From assembly GCA_951799425.1 (NCBI GenBank), contig OX637391.1, positions 16,148,051-16,212,050 of the forward strand: a stretch of 64,000 bases of DNA. Direction: 5' to 3'. A program made the position numbers and the translations under genes. The notes under the pieces are model-generated. The model was not told the DNA's origin and did not search any database. It saw only the letters and a list, made by a program, of their open reading frames with translations. Below, piece by piece: positions 48,301 through 59,525 of this stretch. Positions within the stretch are counted from its first letter, which is position 1; each line of letters begins with the position of its first letter. Origin of the DNA: Ilex aquifolium. Taxonomy: Eukaryota > Streptophyta > Magnoliopsida > Aquifoliales > Aquifoliaceae.

Positions 48301-49372
48301 GTTCAAGTATGCATCACATCTTAATGAGACTTAAACAGTAAGTTTAGTGAAGATTGGGGATATTGTTTATGCTCTTTGCATTTTGAAACTAGCTTACTGT
48401 TCTAATTAATAGAGTTTTCATGTGTTGATTTACAGTGTCAATGAAAAGTGATGACATAAAACAATGGTTTGAACTCACAAAAATAAATCAAAACTTTTTT
48501 ACTATATTTAATGAAAGGACTATTTAGTCTTTCTTGTGTGTGGAGAAGTTCATGCAACATAGTTCCAATGTGTGTTCATGTCCTAGACACGTATCTCAAT
48601 CAAAGTTCATGCAATTGAGTTCTTACATTTTAAAAAATACATACACTCTTAGGAAAGTGATGTGTCCATGTCAAACATGTGTCGAACACAACCACTTTTG
48701 GGACGCATGTCCGATGCTCTTTTAACTTGTGATATGCCTATCTCATACTATGGAAAATGTAAAATTGTTTAGGCTTACTAAACAAAAAGCAAAACACGCT
48801 ACATTTTATTCTAGAAGAGGGCTTGGGAGAATTAATATGTATTCTTGCTTCACTTAGTCCATAAAAAATGGGTGATTATTGACTTTTATGATCCATTATT
48901 CTTATAATTAATTCAAAGTGCTAAACATAATACTCATCTTCTTATATCGCACAAAAATATGTGTAAATATTGATAGAAGGAGACAATTCTGTGCACATGC
49001 TTTTATTTTGCCATTGTAATGTTTGAGGAGGGTTAGCATTCACATTTTTACCAGTGTGTGAGATAATATTGTTTTTGTGATTTGCACCCATAAATTCAGG
49101 ATACAATGGAATAGCCTTACCGTTGAGCCAAGGTCGAGACCCATAAATATTGCTAAAGTAATGGATATACCAAAACAAATATTTTTGGCATGTCTTGGTC
49201 ATGTTCGTGTCATAATTTTTTAAAAATTTATTTTATCGACGGGTCCGTACGTTTCTTGTCCACATCCCGTATTTGTTCTTCTTAGCTTTCATTGGGATAT
49301 TCTCTGGAGTTTAATGCTGCCAGAAGTACAATTTTGATCCTATATGGCATAATTACTCTTACAAAGAGAATA
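48301..49372. other. Intron of the pyridoxal kinase copy, no gene
   Basis: AT-rich; nothing recognisable apart from a repeated AAGTTCATGCAA phrase near 48545 and 48602. Confidence 0.4.
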
Positions 49373-51030
49373 GGGAAAATTTTATCCACACCCCCTCTAG
49401 TTAGGCCTAAATTCAATGACACCCCCTGCCTTTTCTGAAACTTCATTGACCTGCCCTGTCAGTATTGGTCGGCTAACGGACGTGACGGAAATAGACGTTT
49501 TACCATTTTACCCATGAATTTTATAAACATTTACATATTCACCAATGGTACAAATAAGAAAAATGACACAAATACCCCCTATGTATAGTTCACATATAAC
49601 AAATTTATTTTGAATTTTTTCCTTATATTATGTTTAAGTGTACGCTGTCATCGATTTTTTTTAAAATTTTTTTAAAAAAATTAATTTGAATTATTTTTCT
49701 TATATTATGTTTAAGCGTACGATTTCACCGATTTTTTTTTTTAAAAAAAATTTCTAAAAAAATTATTTTGAATTTTTTTCCTTGTATTATATTTAAGCAT
49801 ACGGTGTCACCGTTTTTTTTTTAATTTTTTTAAAAAAATTATTTTGAATTTTTTCCTTATATTATGATGTTAAGCGTATGATGTCACCAGTTTTTTTAAA
49901 AAAAAAATTATTTTGAATTTTTTTCCTTATATTATATTTAAGCGTGCGGTGTCAACGTTTTTTTTTTTTTAATGTTTTTAAAAAATATTATTTTGAATTT
50001 TTTCCTTATATTATGTTAAGCATACAATGTTACCGGTTTTTTTTTTTTTAAATTTAAAAAAAAATTATTTTGAATTTTTTTCTTATATTATGTTAAGCAT
50101 ACGATGTCACCGGTTTTTTTTTTTTTTTTTAATTTTTAAAAAAATTATTTTGAATTTTTTTCCTTGTATTATATTTAAGCGTACGGTGTCACCGTTTTTT
50201 TTTTTTAATTTTTTTAAAAAAAATTATTTTGAATTTTTTCCTTATATTATGTTAAGCGTATGATGTCACCGGTTTTTTTTTTTAAAAAAAATTCTAAAAA
50301 AATTATTTTGAATTTTTTCTTTGTATTATATTTAAGCGTATGTCACCGTTTTTTTTTTTTTAAAAAAAAAATTTATTTTGAATTTTTTCCTTATATTATG
50401 TTAAGCGTAAGATGTCACCGGTTTTTTTTTTAAAAAAAAATTTCTAAAAAAATTATTTTGAATTTATTATTTAATTTTATGAAATCAACAAGAAATTGAC
50501 ATTTTCTTTTATTAAATTAAAATTTAATATATTAAATAGAATATTAAATTCTATTAATTTAACATTTAACCTTATCAAATTAATATCAGTTATTTAATTT
50601 AACACCAAAGAACATTCAATTTCACAATAACATGATTTATAACTATATCTTATGTCAAACTCATCATCCCCTGTGTCACAATATACTGACATTTAAACAT
50701 CTAAAAAAAAATTGCATGAATTTTTTTTTTAAAAAAAAATAGAACATTAGTAGTTGAAAAAAAATTAGAAGCAGTCGAATTATGCTAAGAGCATAATCTG
50801 AGCAGAAAGATGAGCTGAGAGCATTAGTAGTTGAAGGGTAGTTTTGACATTTTCAAAAAATTTAAAGGCAAACCGTTATTTTTTGCACTGACACCGTTAA
50901 ATATTACCGTTAAGGGGGTGTCTTTGATTTGAAATTGTCAACCAGAAGGGAGTGCAGTGAAGATTCAGAATGGGTAAGGGGTGTCTTTGAATTTAAGCCT
51001 AACTAGAAGGGGTGTGAATGAAGTTTTCCC
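49373..51030. mobile_element. TIR element with internal satellite, about 1.66 kb
   Basis: Left end GGGAAAATTTTATCCACACC and, reverse-complemented, right end GGGAAAACTTCATTCACACC. The inverted match continues through CCTCTAGTTAGGC and TAAATTCAATGACACCCC, some 54 bp. TA flanks both sides. Between 49610 and 50465 it contains about 11 units of 75-85 bp (TTGAATTTTTTCC, TTATATTATG, AAGCGTACGATGTCACCG and T/A runs). No coding capacity was seen. It is related by its ends to 29990-30737. Confidence 0.75.
49610..50465. repeat. Minisatellite, about 11 units of 75-85 bp
   Basis: Each unit has a TTTTTTTTTAAAAAAAA palindrome-like stretch and an AAGCGTACG(A/G)TGTCACCG core. Units vary in length mainly through the T and A runs. 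Confidence 0.8.
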
Positions 51031-51320
51031 TAAAATTTTCTATTGACTCTCTTATGTTTCTTCTTTCTCCTCCCCTTTATCTTGTATTTCCATTTCATTT
51101 AATAGTTCTAAGGTTGCCATTTCTACTTGTTGTTTTTCCCAATTTATTAGAGTTCTTGGCCATACTAGATATTACTTGTTGTGAATTCTGCTTTGTATGC
51201 GTCTATTTCGAAGTTCCAATCATAGCGGGAGATATAATGGCAAGATAAGGAACCTACTTATAGCCTTCTCAATGTTACTTAGACAAACATAGTTTAGACC
51301 ACATACTATCAGAAAGGCCG

Positions 51321-51540
51321 CTAGGTAAGCCTACGCCCTACTCCATGCCCTTTGTTGTGTTTTATTCCAATTTGTTTAGGGCATGAATTCAACAAGTACA
51401 CCGCACAAGCAACGGCTTTGACCCAAAAGTCTTGTGGCATGTTTTTACCTTCCAACATACTACATGCCATGTTAAGGATTATGTGGTTCATTCTTTCAAC
51501 AACACCATTTTGTTGACGTGAATATGGTGCGGTCAAAGGA
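51321..51540 (-). pseudogene. copia integrase fragment
   Basis: The minus strand encodes TAPYSRQQNGVVERMNHIIL and NMPQDFWVKAVACAVYLLNS, the conserved integrase core region around the catalytic glutamate. Only ~70 residues remain; no LTR was found nearby. Confidence 0.75.
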
Positions 51541-51784
51541 CGACTAATACCATGCTTTTTACAAAAAGCTTTGAAGGGTTTTTTTTGATGTAAATGCGCC
51601 TCCCTGTATTCCCTCCAAAGCCGGTTCAGTGGCCAAATTATATCTTTCTCTTAATCTTCCTCCCCCGGTGATCGAACCAATTTTGACTTCCTCCAGCCCC
51701 TAGACTCGTTACGTTTAATGACTTCACTCGTTGGTCCTAACTTTTCTTCAAACCCATCACCCCAAGCCTTCTCTCCGACTTGAA

Positions 51785-51945
51785 ATATAAAAAGTATCTC
51801 TATGTTCCCTTCAAATATGAATACTACGACTGGAGTTTTATGAAAAAAGCCAAAGCCCCTTATTGGATTCGAATTGATGACTAATGCCTTACCATGACGT
51901 TTACTCTACCACTGAGTTAAAAAGGATTGCATTCCCGCATCGCCT
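51785..51945 (-). other. Plastid DNA insert (NUPT) around trnT-GGU
   Basis: Sequence matches the plastid trnT-GGU locus: a full tRNA-like stretch plus its 3' flank (TTTCATAAAACTCCAGTCG and GTATTCATATTTGAAGG on the minus strand). It lies inside an intron of the pyridoxal kinase copy, beside the copia scrap. Confidence 0.75.
51854..51927 (-). tRNA. trnT-GGU: Degenerate plastid-type tRNA-Thr (GGU)
   Basis: Minus-strand reading: AACTCAGTGGTAGAGTAAAC (D arm), then ATGGTAAGGC (anticodon GGT in the anticodon loop), then TTCGAATCCAATAAGGGGCT (T arm and acceptor). Changes at the first bases (CCTTTT extended and GC lost) and an extra A before CGTCATGG disturb the acceptor stem and anticodon arm, so a functional nuclear tRNA is unlikely. 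Confidence 0.7.
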
Positions 51946-54063
51946 ATAATTTTATTTGTGGAACTTTTTGCTTCTTTATGCCGTTATGGTAAAAGTTTAT
52001 ATTTTTGTTAGTTACGATGACTATTCATGCCATAGGGAACCTGACCTTTCAGCTTCTTAGTTAATTTGAGCTTATTGTATATTTAAGCAAGCTTATCTGT
52101 GATTCTTGTGTGGATATAGTATTTCTACATCATGTGACAAGTCAGTAATACTGTCTAAGTGTAGAGATCACATCATTTGTTGTTTTTGTTTAGCCTAAAG
52201 TAACAAATTTGCTTCATATTTTAGGTTGTGGTAACAAGCATAAATGTAGATGGCAATCTTCTCTTGATTGGCAGTCATCAGAAGGAAAAGGTTCAAATTT
52301 AAGATTTTAGCAGTATATCTCCTGATTCTGAATTATCTTCTCTTGCAAACGATTACATTTGTACTGTTGGGTATAACCCTATGCCATTGTACGGGTATAA
52401 CATTTTTTTTTATTTGGAATTCAGCTTGAGTATTAGTGCTTCATGTCATTAAGCAAACTGTTTGAATTTTTAAAAAATATCACTACTATATATTTGTGAA
52501 TACTTGGCTCGTTCATATATGTATTTGACCAACACACCTTTCTGGGTCTTGATGCATTGAAGGGGGACTTGTTGCATTAGTTGATTAAATATGATCATGC
52601 ATCTCTCTGTCTCTCTATTTCCCTCCTCCCCTCCTCTCTGTCTCCTTTTCGTTCACTCTTTCTCGGCATCATCATCATTCATGTTCAATGATGCAGTAGA
52701 AGGTCTCTAATGTATTTTTATAAACATCTGTGGAGCTTGCTTATGTGGTTGAAATGTTGTTTTGCCCTATATTAATTACCGTTCATGTCTATTTTTATAC
52801 TTGAATTTGATTTTCAATGTTTCTCAACCTCGTATATGGGCAAAAGTTTGCACATTTTTGAAATGGTTTCTTATGTACTTATCATGCTAAAGTTTTTATT
52901 TACACTTTTGAACTTAATGTGACAGGGTCAGTCTCCTATGCAATTCAAGATTCTGATACCCAAAATTCCTACATATTTCATGGTATGTAGTTTCTCGAGA
53001 GGCTGGGTCTTCTGCAGAGCAATATATGGTTGTTCAAAGGTGCTAGGATCACATTTGATAATAATTCTCTGGCATGAATTATGGTGCTATAAGTGGAAGA
53101 CTAATAAAAGTAGAGGTCTTCTGCCCTGCTTTTGATCAAGAAGTACATTTTAGCTTTTCTTGGAACGTCTAGTCACTTTACTTCTGTCGGTTTTTTATGA
53201 GCTAGCACGACACATAACACCTGTTCTTTCTAGAGTTGTTTTCTTCTGAGACTCAATTTTTGGCAGCATCGTTTCTTAAAATTTTCTTTGCAAGGTTGAA
53301 GAAAAAAGTGGCACGCAACTCTAGCTAGCACCTTGAGTAACATGATTGTTTGATGCTGCTGGCAGTATGCACATTATCATATGATTTCACTCATTGTGAA
53401 GGAAAATTTTCAAACCAAATGATTCCGTATTTTTTTCTGGACATGCATAGGAAGAAGACATTAGAGGTGATGACACCTAATAATTCATGATAAGATGTTT
53501 CTGTATAGTTCATGCACTTCGTTTCCTGGGAGCTCAAGAAAGCTCTCGTAGTGAAAGAGGGACGAGAGGGTTTTTGGTAAGTGAAATGATACTTATAAGT
53601 CTGTTAGTGATGCCCTTAGTCTTTTTTCATTTTTTTGGTCAACCTTTTCTTTCTTTCATTGGTAACTTTTGTTGTTGCAACTATCTATACGAAACATTCT
53701 GTTCCAATGTATAAGGGTTTATGGTATGCAGGGAACAGGCGATCTAATGACTGCACTGCTACTTGGATGGAGTAACGTAATCCCTTCAAATGTTTGCCAG
53801 ATTTGTTCCTAAGCCAATTCACCCATATTATGTTGTTTCTAATTATAGCTGCTTTCTGTGTTGTACAGAAATATCCTAATAACCTTGACAAAGCAACAGA
53901 GCTTGCTGTATCAAGCGTGCAGGTACTTCTTCTGAGGACATTGGCTGACTATCAGAGGGCCAGATATGACACACAATCAAGCAGTTTGGAGATTCGATTG
54001 ATTCAGAGCCAGGATGACATTCGCAGCCCAGAAATTAAATACAGGGCTGAAGCATACAACTAA

Positions 54064-54989
54064 ATCAACATGAGCATTGAAACTACACCAATAATCACAT
54101 CTACTGAATACAATTACAAGAAACAGATGTGTACAAGACTAAATCAGGTCATCTATTAACTTATAGACATACATGTCAAAACCAAGCCTTGGAGAATCTT
54201 ATCTTCTTTGATGACCTCTCTTTTCATACTTTGACTTAGCTTTGATAAGAACAGCACGACCTCTCTTTTCATACTTTGAATTAGCTTTGATCAGAACAGC
54301 ACAGTTGATAACTTGTTCATGCACCAGCTAGGAGCCCTCTCACACTCTTCCATCTTGTATGGCTTCGTAGGTGTTACTTGCCAGAGTGAAAGGCTCAATC
54401 TGGTGGTGAAGACTTCCCTGGCTTGATTAATGCAGCAAGCATTCCTCTAGAATACCATTATGTCATGTTGAAATTGCTTCAACCCGTACATGATCTATTT
54501 ATAGTGGGATTTATATCATCTATAGTTAAGCATGTATCTTGTATTGTCGTGTTCCTGTCGACCCACTTATTATCAGGGCTTAGGGGGTCGACTCGGTTGT
54601 TTACCCCAACCATTGAAAGACTAATCTATGCTCATAACTTGGTGACAATTTTATGTTTGGCTGAGAGGCTGCGTTAAGAGTTATATGTCCTAACTAATAA
54701 GCTTAACTCTATGTAACATGAAATCTTGAATGCCGGGAATCAAATCATCACTCCGGCATATGTAAGCTCAAATTAGCACACTGCTGCTCATAAAGAGCAA
54801 GGCTTCATGGTGTAATTAAGGCAGTTGCTACCTATTCGAAGCCATTGGAGTAAAGGCGATTCGAATTGCTTCCACTCACATGCTCTTAGGACGCATGGTC
54901 GCGACGAAAACTTCAAAAGCATGCAATCACCCGCTTATGTGATTAAACCTTGTACCCACCAAGTCTGCAAATTCAGGTTTAACATTCAA
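54064..54989. other. 3' flank of the pyridoxal kinase copy
   Basis: A 45-bp tandem duplication lies at 54212-54303 (units starting GACCTCTCTTTTCATACTTTG). The stretch 54850-54960 (AAAGCATGCAATCACCCGCTT) recurs near 58050 (AAAGCACGCAATCACCCGCTT). No supported gene. Confidence 0.5.
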
Positions 54990-55229
54990 AATAAAGAATG
55001 TACCAGCAAATAAAGTTGTGCTTGTTGATTATTCCTTGTATATGGTTTTCAATTGATATAGGGTATCAAATAATAGTTGGACCCATTATTAATCTAATGG
55101 TGGTGAGGGATTAAGCCAACAACTTAACTTAATAAATTAGATTCAAGAAGCATTGTTTGTTTGTTTTTCACATAGAGAAGAAAGAAATTGATCACAAAAA
55201 TAAATGGCCTTGACATTGCATATTTCCAG

Positions 55230-55562
55230 TCATTTAGTTTGTTGGTTGGAGAGGCCGACCAGCGGGGAGGCCTGAAGCAAAATAGGATCTTGAGAACTCG
55301 AAAGAAAATGATGGGAGGATCCTTCATCAAGGGGATGAAAAAACAGATAGACATGAGAGCCATCTTCGATTCCATACTCAACTAGAGAGAGTTCGTTTTC
55401 ATTCATCAAATGTCTTGGATCATCACCAAATATCAAAATGAGTCGATCTTGAGGGAGATTTTCTTGGGTTCCAATCTCTCTCTTGAGGTCTACAACCGTA
55501 GCATCATCACCGACGTGAATGTAGAAGAGTTTTCCGGCCAATATTTCCACCGCCACCCTCAT
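55230..55562 (-). CDS. Small ubiquitin-like domain protein (copy 2)
   Basis: Intact 110-residue frame from the ATG at 55562 (MRVAVEILAGKLFYIHVGD). It is paralogous to 5544-5876 with nine differences (for example T9A, E19D, C47F, D76H) and no indels. The UBL core (RLILIFGDDPRHLM, EYGIEDGSHVYLFF) is unchanged in its structural positions; no C-terminal GG. The same serine-rich tail (EGSSHHFLSSS) follows. Retention of both frames after duplication favours a real gene, but the region around it is full of pseudogenes. Confidence 0.6.
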   Translation of the reverse strand: MRVAVEILAGKLFYIHVGDDATVVDLKREIGTQENLPQDRLILIFGDDPRHLMNENELSLVEYGIEDGSHVYLFFHPLDEGSSHHFLSSSQDPILLQASPLVGLSNQQTK

Positions 55563-56449
55563 TTTTTTTCCAAACAATAGTGCAGTTAGCCACTCAAAAC
55601 TCTTTTTGAGATGGGGGAGGAGAGAAAATCATATGCACAACATGAAAGGTGGTCATGTAGGTTGCATTCTCGATAGTCAGTTTTTTGTAACATGCCTATC
55701 GAATGGAACAGTTGTTTGTGAGTTTAAGCAAGTGAAACTAACTCCAGTTACATTAACTGTGATGAACTAGTCATTGGATTCCGTAAGAGTGATTAAGGAA
55801 ATGGTCTCATTTGGGTTCTTAATCTTTTTGCTGCTCCAACTATATATTATTTGGACGTGTGACTAACAATGTTAAATTTGGGATACATGCAATCACCCAC
55901 TAAAAAAATTACCTCGTTTTATATAGATTGTCTTGCAAAAATCAAACTTAGACCTCGATAACCCAGAAGCATTCACATCTGAGCTACTGGATTGATTCAG
56001 AAAACTAATTTGGATTGACAAAGTCATGTCACTCACAAAAATATTTGGCATGCAATATCCACAAATCCGTTTATTAAACCTTCTAAACTTGCATCAATTG
56101 CCTCTTCTCAGAGTCATGATCAAACCCTTTCTTTAAGTATGAAAAAAGACGGGTTCTACTCTATCATTGTACCACATTCTATGTAGCAAAATTATAAAAT
56201 GTTGTCGAAATGGCGACTGAAGCTTCAGAAATACACTAGCTGTTCTAGTAGCTCCTTTCATTTAGTGTAGGGAGGGTGGAAGCACTATCGAACAATAGCA
56301 TTACTTTTTTATTTTTTCAATTAAGATAAATAAATTAGTGAAAATTTACGAGGTTTCTTAAGAACACAAGACTTCAGTTACATAGTTCTCTGGTAAGAAA
56401 ATGAGAAATAAAAGGCTACAAAACTTAATGGTCATTAAATCAAGATCAA
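55563..56449. other. Noncoding part of duplicate copy 2
   Basis: Matches 5877-6650, then jumps to sequence like 7035-7120; about 400 bp present in copy 1 are missing here. No gene. Confidence 0.5.
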
Positions 56450-56700
56450 ACATTCAATGGGCCCTTTTGCACAAATCCTTTGAGCAAAAAGTGAGCTTCA
56501 ATGCTTTGGCGTGGTGGAAGCTTCACTTTCTCGTTGATGAGCCTCCCCTAAATCCTCTTTCTATTTGAATGCTTGAATGGCGGCTGTCCAGTCAGAATTT
56601 CACACAAGAGAATCCCAATGCTTCATTGTGACCTTCGGACAGTAAAGTATCTGGAGCCATGAATGGTTTATTCATCAATTATCTTTGCCATTTCAAAGCA
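56450..56700 (-). pseudogene. S6-kinase-like fragment, copy 2a
   Basis: Minus-strand pieces corresponding to MAPDTLLSEGHN, QPPFKHSNRKRI and EAHFLLKGFVQKGPL are legible with frame breaks. It is the counterpart of 7844-8150 and stops short of the KRLG segment. Confidence 0.6.
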
Positions 56701-56739
56701 CCCACAGGTCTGTCTGCGTTTAAACTGCTTGAAGGTAGG

Positions 56740-57003
56740 CTTCTATCATTTGGACCAGCCCCTGTTGCCCTGCCTGCTAACATAACTTGACGACTGCAGG
56801 GTCGTGGTCAAAGCCAAATCTTTGATTGTGTTTTATTCCATTTGGAACATGTTCGGCAGGTAAAAGTCTCTCCGGGGACAAGTATATCATTCAAACTACC
56901 CTTGATCCATCCATGAACCTAGTTCTTGGAATGTGTTTGTAAACCACCACAAGTTCGAATTAAATGACCTTTGTCCCCTATATAAATTTCTGGACACTCT
57001 CCT
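56740..57003 (-). pseudogene. APO-type domain fragment, copy 2a
   Basis: Counterpart of 8440-8677 (ECPEIYIGDKGHLI and GWIKGSLNDI legible on the minus strand). Interrupted frame. Confidence 0.6.
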
Positions 57004-57166
57004 GCAAAAAAAAAAAACAAGACAAAGTTAGCGCTCTTCCCAAATGAATGGCTTCCTACTCCTTTCCTCATAGCAAGACAAAAGACGTGACGAATTTCCT
57101 TGGAATTTAATTGTTACTGTTTAACTATTGTAACCAAATCAGATTGAATTTTTTTAGAACTAAAAG

Positions 57167-57535
57167 TTAAAGGACTTCCGGGAAATATGGGGGTGCAATC
57201 CAATTATGCAGAAAGCATATACGAGAGAGTAAACAACCTCTAAGCCGAAGCATGTCATCAAGGTAACAATGTTCAAGCATCCCAACCCAAGCCGAAGACC
57301 ACCTAAACACATATTGCTTCAACCTTTGAATTGATGGATGATGCCCCCATTTATCTGGTTTCTTTGCTTCTAACTTTTGTCTTGTTTGAGCATTGAAAGA
57401 GCCTACAGGGACAAGTGTATCTTTCAATCTACCCTTAATCCATTCATGAACCTCGTTCTGGGAAAGGTGCTTGTAACCACCACAAATCCGAATTAAATGA
57501 CCCTTCACCCCTATATGTACTTCTTAACAGTACCT
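57167..57535 (-). pseudogene. APO-type domain fragment, longest open copy
   Basis: The minus strand reads EVHIGVKGHLIRICGGYKHL, then QNEVHEWIKGRLKDTLVPVG and FNAQTRQKLEAKKPDKWGH without a stop for 113 codons. This keeps the Cys/His pattern of one APO domain but not the following conserved block. The tail (FRWSSAWVGML and on) is not family-like and is shared by the repeats near 8900 and 59250. Probably a partial exon rather than a gene. Confidence 0.55.
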
Positions 57536-57659
57536 GCAAACAAACAAGACCAACTTAGAGCTCTTCCCAAATTGAGTGTGTGCTACTCTATTTCTCACAG
57601 CAAGATGAGAGAAGTGAACTCTCCGAAATTTACTTGGAATCCAATGGTTACTACAGTAA

Positions 57660-58040
57660 CTAAATTAAGATTGGGTTTTTTTTTTTTTTTTTTTTTTTGT
57701 GACTAAAAGGAACAATAGGTAATATGGGGATGCAACCCAATTATCCAAAAAGCATATAGGAGAGGAAACAACCTCTAACCCTAATCATACCAACAATGTT
57801 CAAGCATCCCAACCTGGGCGGAAGACCACGTCCGAATAAATATTGCTTCCACCATTGAATTGAGGCCCACACTTTCCATGTTTCTTTGCTTCTAAATGCA
57901 CCAGCTAAGTTAATAACGTAAGAAAACCTATCTATCCCCCAAAAGTCATCAACAACTCTGCTCTGCTGCAACACTACAATGAAGATGATGAAACACTATC
58001 TCCTTGACTCCTTGAATTGCTTCCACTCTTTCTCATTGCG
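57660..58040. repeat. Third unit of the APO-flank tandem repeat
   Basis: Contains a run of about 22 T, then ACAATGTTCAAGCATCCC and GCTTCCACCATTGAATTGAGG. The last phrase is the empty site of the hAT MITE at 9481. Confidence 0.65.
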
Positions 58041-58551
58041 ACAAAAACCTCGAAAGCACGCAATCACCCGCTTAACAAGCCCGTGACTTAAAACCGGTTC
58101 CCACCTAATCTGCTAATTTGAGGACCGCAGAAGTATTCAAATTGCCTGTCAGACTCTCTGGTATGGGTGCTCAGAACAAAAGCTCTTGTGAAGTTTGGTG
58201 AGGGTTAAATATACGCATTATTATCCGATATACAAAGAGATTGTTTCTGTATTTGAATCTTTGATACTCAAGTCACACTAAAGGCCAACTTTGTCATCCT
58301 TTTATTCTAGTATAAAACATATTGACATTTACAATGCCTGATTGTATATTGAAAAATTATGGATGTTCGCATATGTGCGTTTGCACTACTATTTATTTTT
58401 CAAATTGAGATAAGTAAATTAGTTGAAATTTAGGAAGTTACTTAAGAACACGAGACCTCAGTTACCAAAATTCTGTAGTAAGAAAATGAGGAATAAAAGG
58501 CTATAAATTAAACTTAAATCATCACAAAATCAAAACTTCACATCATCGGTG

Positions 58552-59068
58552 TACAATCGGTAGGGGTCGTGTCGTGTAGATCGTGCTTTTGCCTGTCATT
58601 TATAAATTCGTGTTGAGCATTAGTCAATCCAAATTCAACCCACTTAATTAATCGTGTCGTGTCGACACAACATATTTATTTTCGTGTCGTGTTCGGGTTG
58701 ACCTATATAACCTGTAAATCAAAAATTTCACACTAAAATTTAAGTCTAAAATTTCATTATGTCTTAATCGAACTCACGCTTATATTTTTTTATAAAGTAA
58801 AAATTAACTTGATAAATATAGTAATAAAAATAAGTAAAAAAATCCTCTTTTTGTATATGAATTATGTCAATGTTTGATAAAAAATAATAAAATTTTGGCA
58901 TTTTATTCCTATAATACTAGTTAATTGTGTCAATTTCGTATTATTCATGTTTAACACTAATCCGACCTATTTATTATTCGTGTTAACAAGTCGTGTCATT
59001 TATGGGTTTAAGTCGAGAAATAATCAACTCAAACCCACTAATTTCATATCGGTTTGACCAAACCCATT
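58552..59068. mobile_element. MITE-like insertion with GTGTCGTGT motifs
   Basis: Starts near GGTAGGGGTCGTGTCGTG and contains GTCGTGTCGACAC and TTCGTGTCGTGTTCGGGTTG, reminiscent of the 22243 family. It ends near GGTTTGACCAAACCC. Absent at the matching place in copy 1. Termini are uncertain. Confidence 0.5.
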
Positions 59069-59069
59069 T

Positions 59070-59155
59070 ATTGTTTTTGATCTCATCTCCTCCCCTCGGT
59101 CCGCTGCCTAACCTTTTCAATGGGACCTTTTGCACAAATCCTTTGAGCAAAGGAT
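59070..59155 (-). pseudogene. S6-kinase-like fragment, copy 2b
   Basis: The minus strand gives LLKGFVQKVPLKRLGSGPRG and GDEIKNNKW, the end of the kinase domain, closer to the family pattern than copy 1. It abuts the MITE at 58552 and is followed by APO-flank repeat sequence. Confidence 0.6.
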
Positions 59156-59399
59156 TAACAGATAATATGGGAGTGCAACCCAATTAGGCAGTAAGCATAT
59201 AGGAGAGAGGAAACAACTTCTAAGTCAAATCATGCCAACAAGGCAACAATGTTCAAGCATCCCAACCCAAGCTAAAGTCCACCTAAACACAACGGCCTAA
59301 ACATATTGCGTCAACCTTCGAATTGATGGATGATACCCCCACTTATCTGGTTCCTTTGGTTCTATCTTTTGCCTTGTTTAAGCATTCAAAGTCAAAGTG

Positions 59400-59525
59400 T
59401 CTACAGGGACATGTATATCTTTCAAGCTACCCTTAATCCATTCACGAACCTGGAAAAGGTGCTTGTAAAAACCACAAGTCCGAATTAAATGACCTTTCAG
59501 GCCTATATGTACTTCGGAATGGTAC
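59400..59525 (-). pseudogene. APO-type domain fragment, copy 2b
   Basis: Shares the CTACAGGGACA...GGTACCTGCA segment of 8985-9145. A short, interrupted copy; the next repeat unit continues to about 60000. Confidence 0.5.

Larger units (their letters stand above)
41982..54063 (+). pseudogene. SOS4: Pyridoxal kinase (SOS4-like) gene copy, 3' part
   Basis: Seven exons: 41982-42065 (GYIGSVSFLNTALEVINKL), 45450-45523 ([17 protein letters not shown]), 48243-48300 (VVP..SMLTPNQFEAEQLTG), 52225-52290 (VVVTSINVDGNLLLIGSHQ), 52926-52982, 53732-53776 (GTGDLMTALLLGWSN, the ATP/catalytic loop), 53869-54063 (ending EIRLIQSQDDIRSP). Pyridoxal kinase phosphorylates vitamin B6 vitamers in the salvage pathway. 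Exon 48243 lacks one base, so CCGTTGCTTCAATG puts SMLTPNQ out of frame. The ~24-residue stretch between LTG and VVVTS was not found, nor the N-terminal exons. Introns are swollen by transposons. It is most likely a pseudogene or partial copy; a living gene with exons I missed is less likely. Confidence 0.85.
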
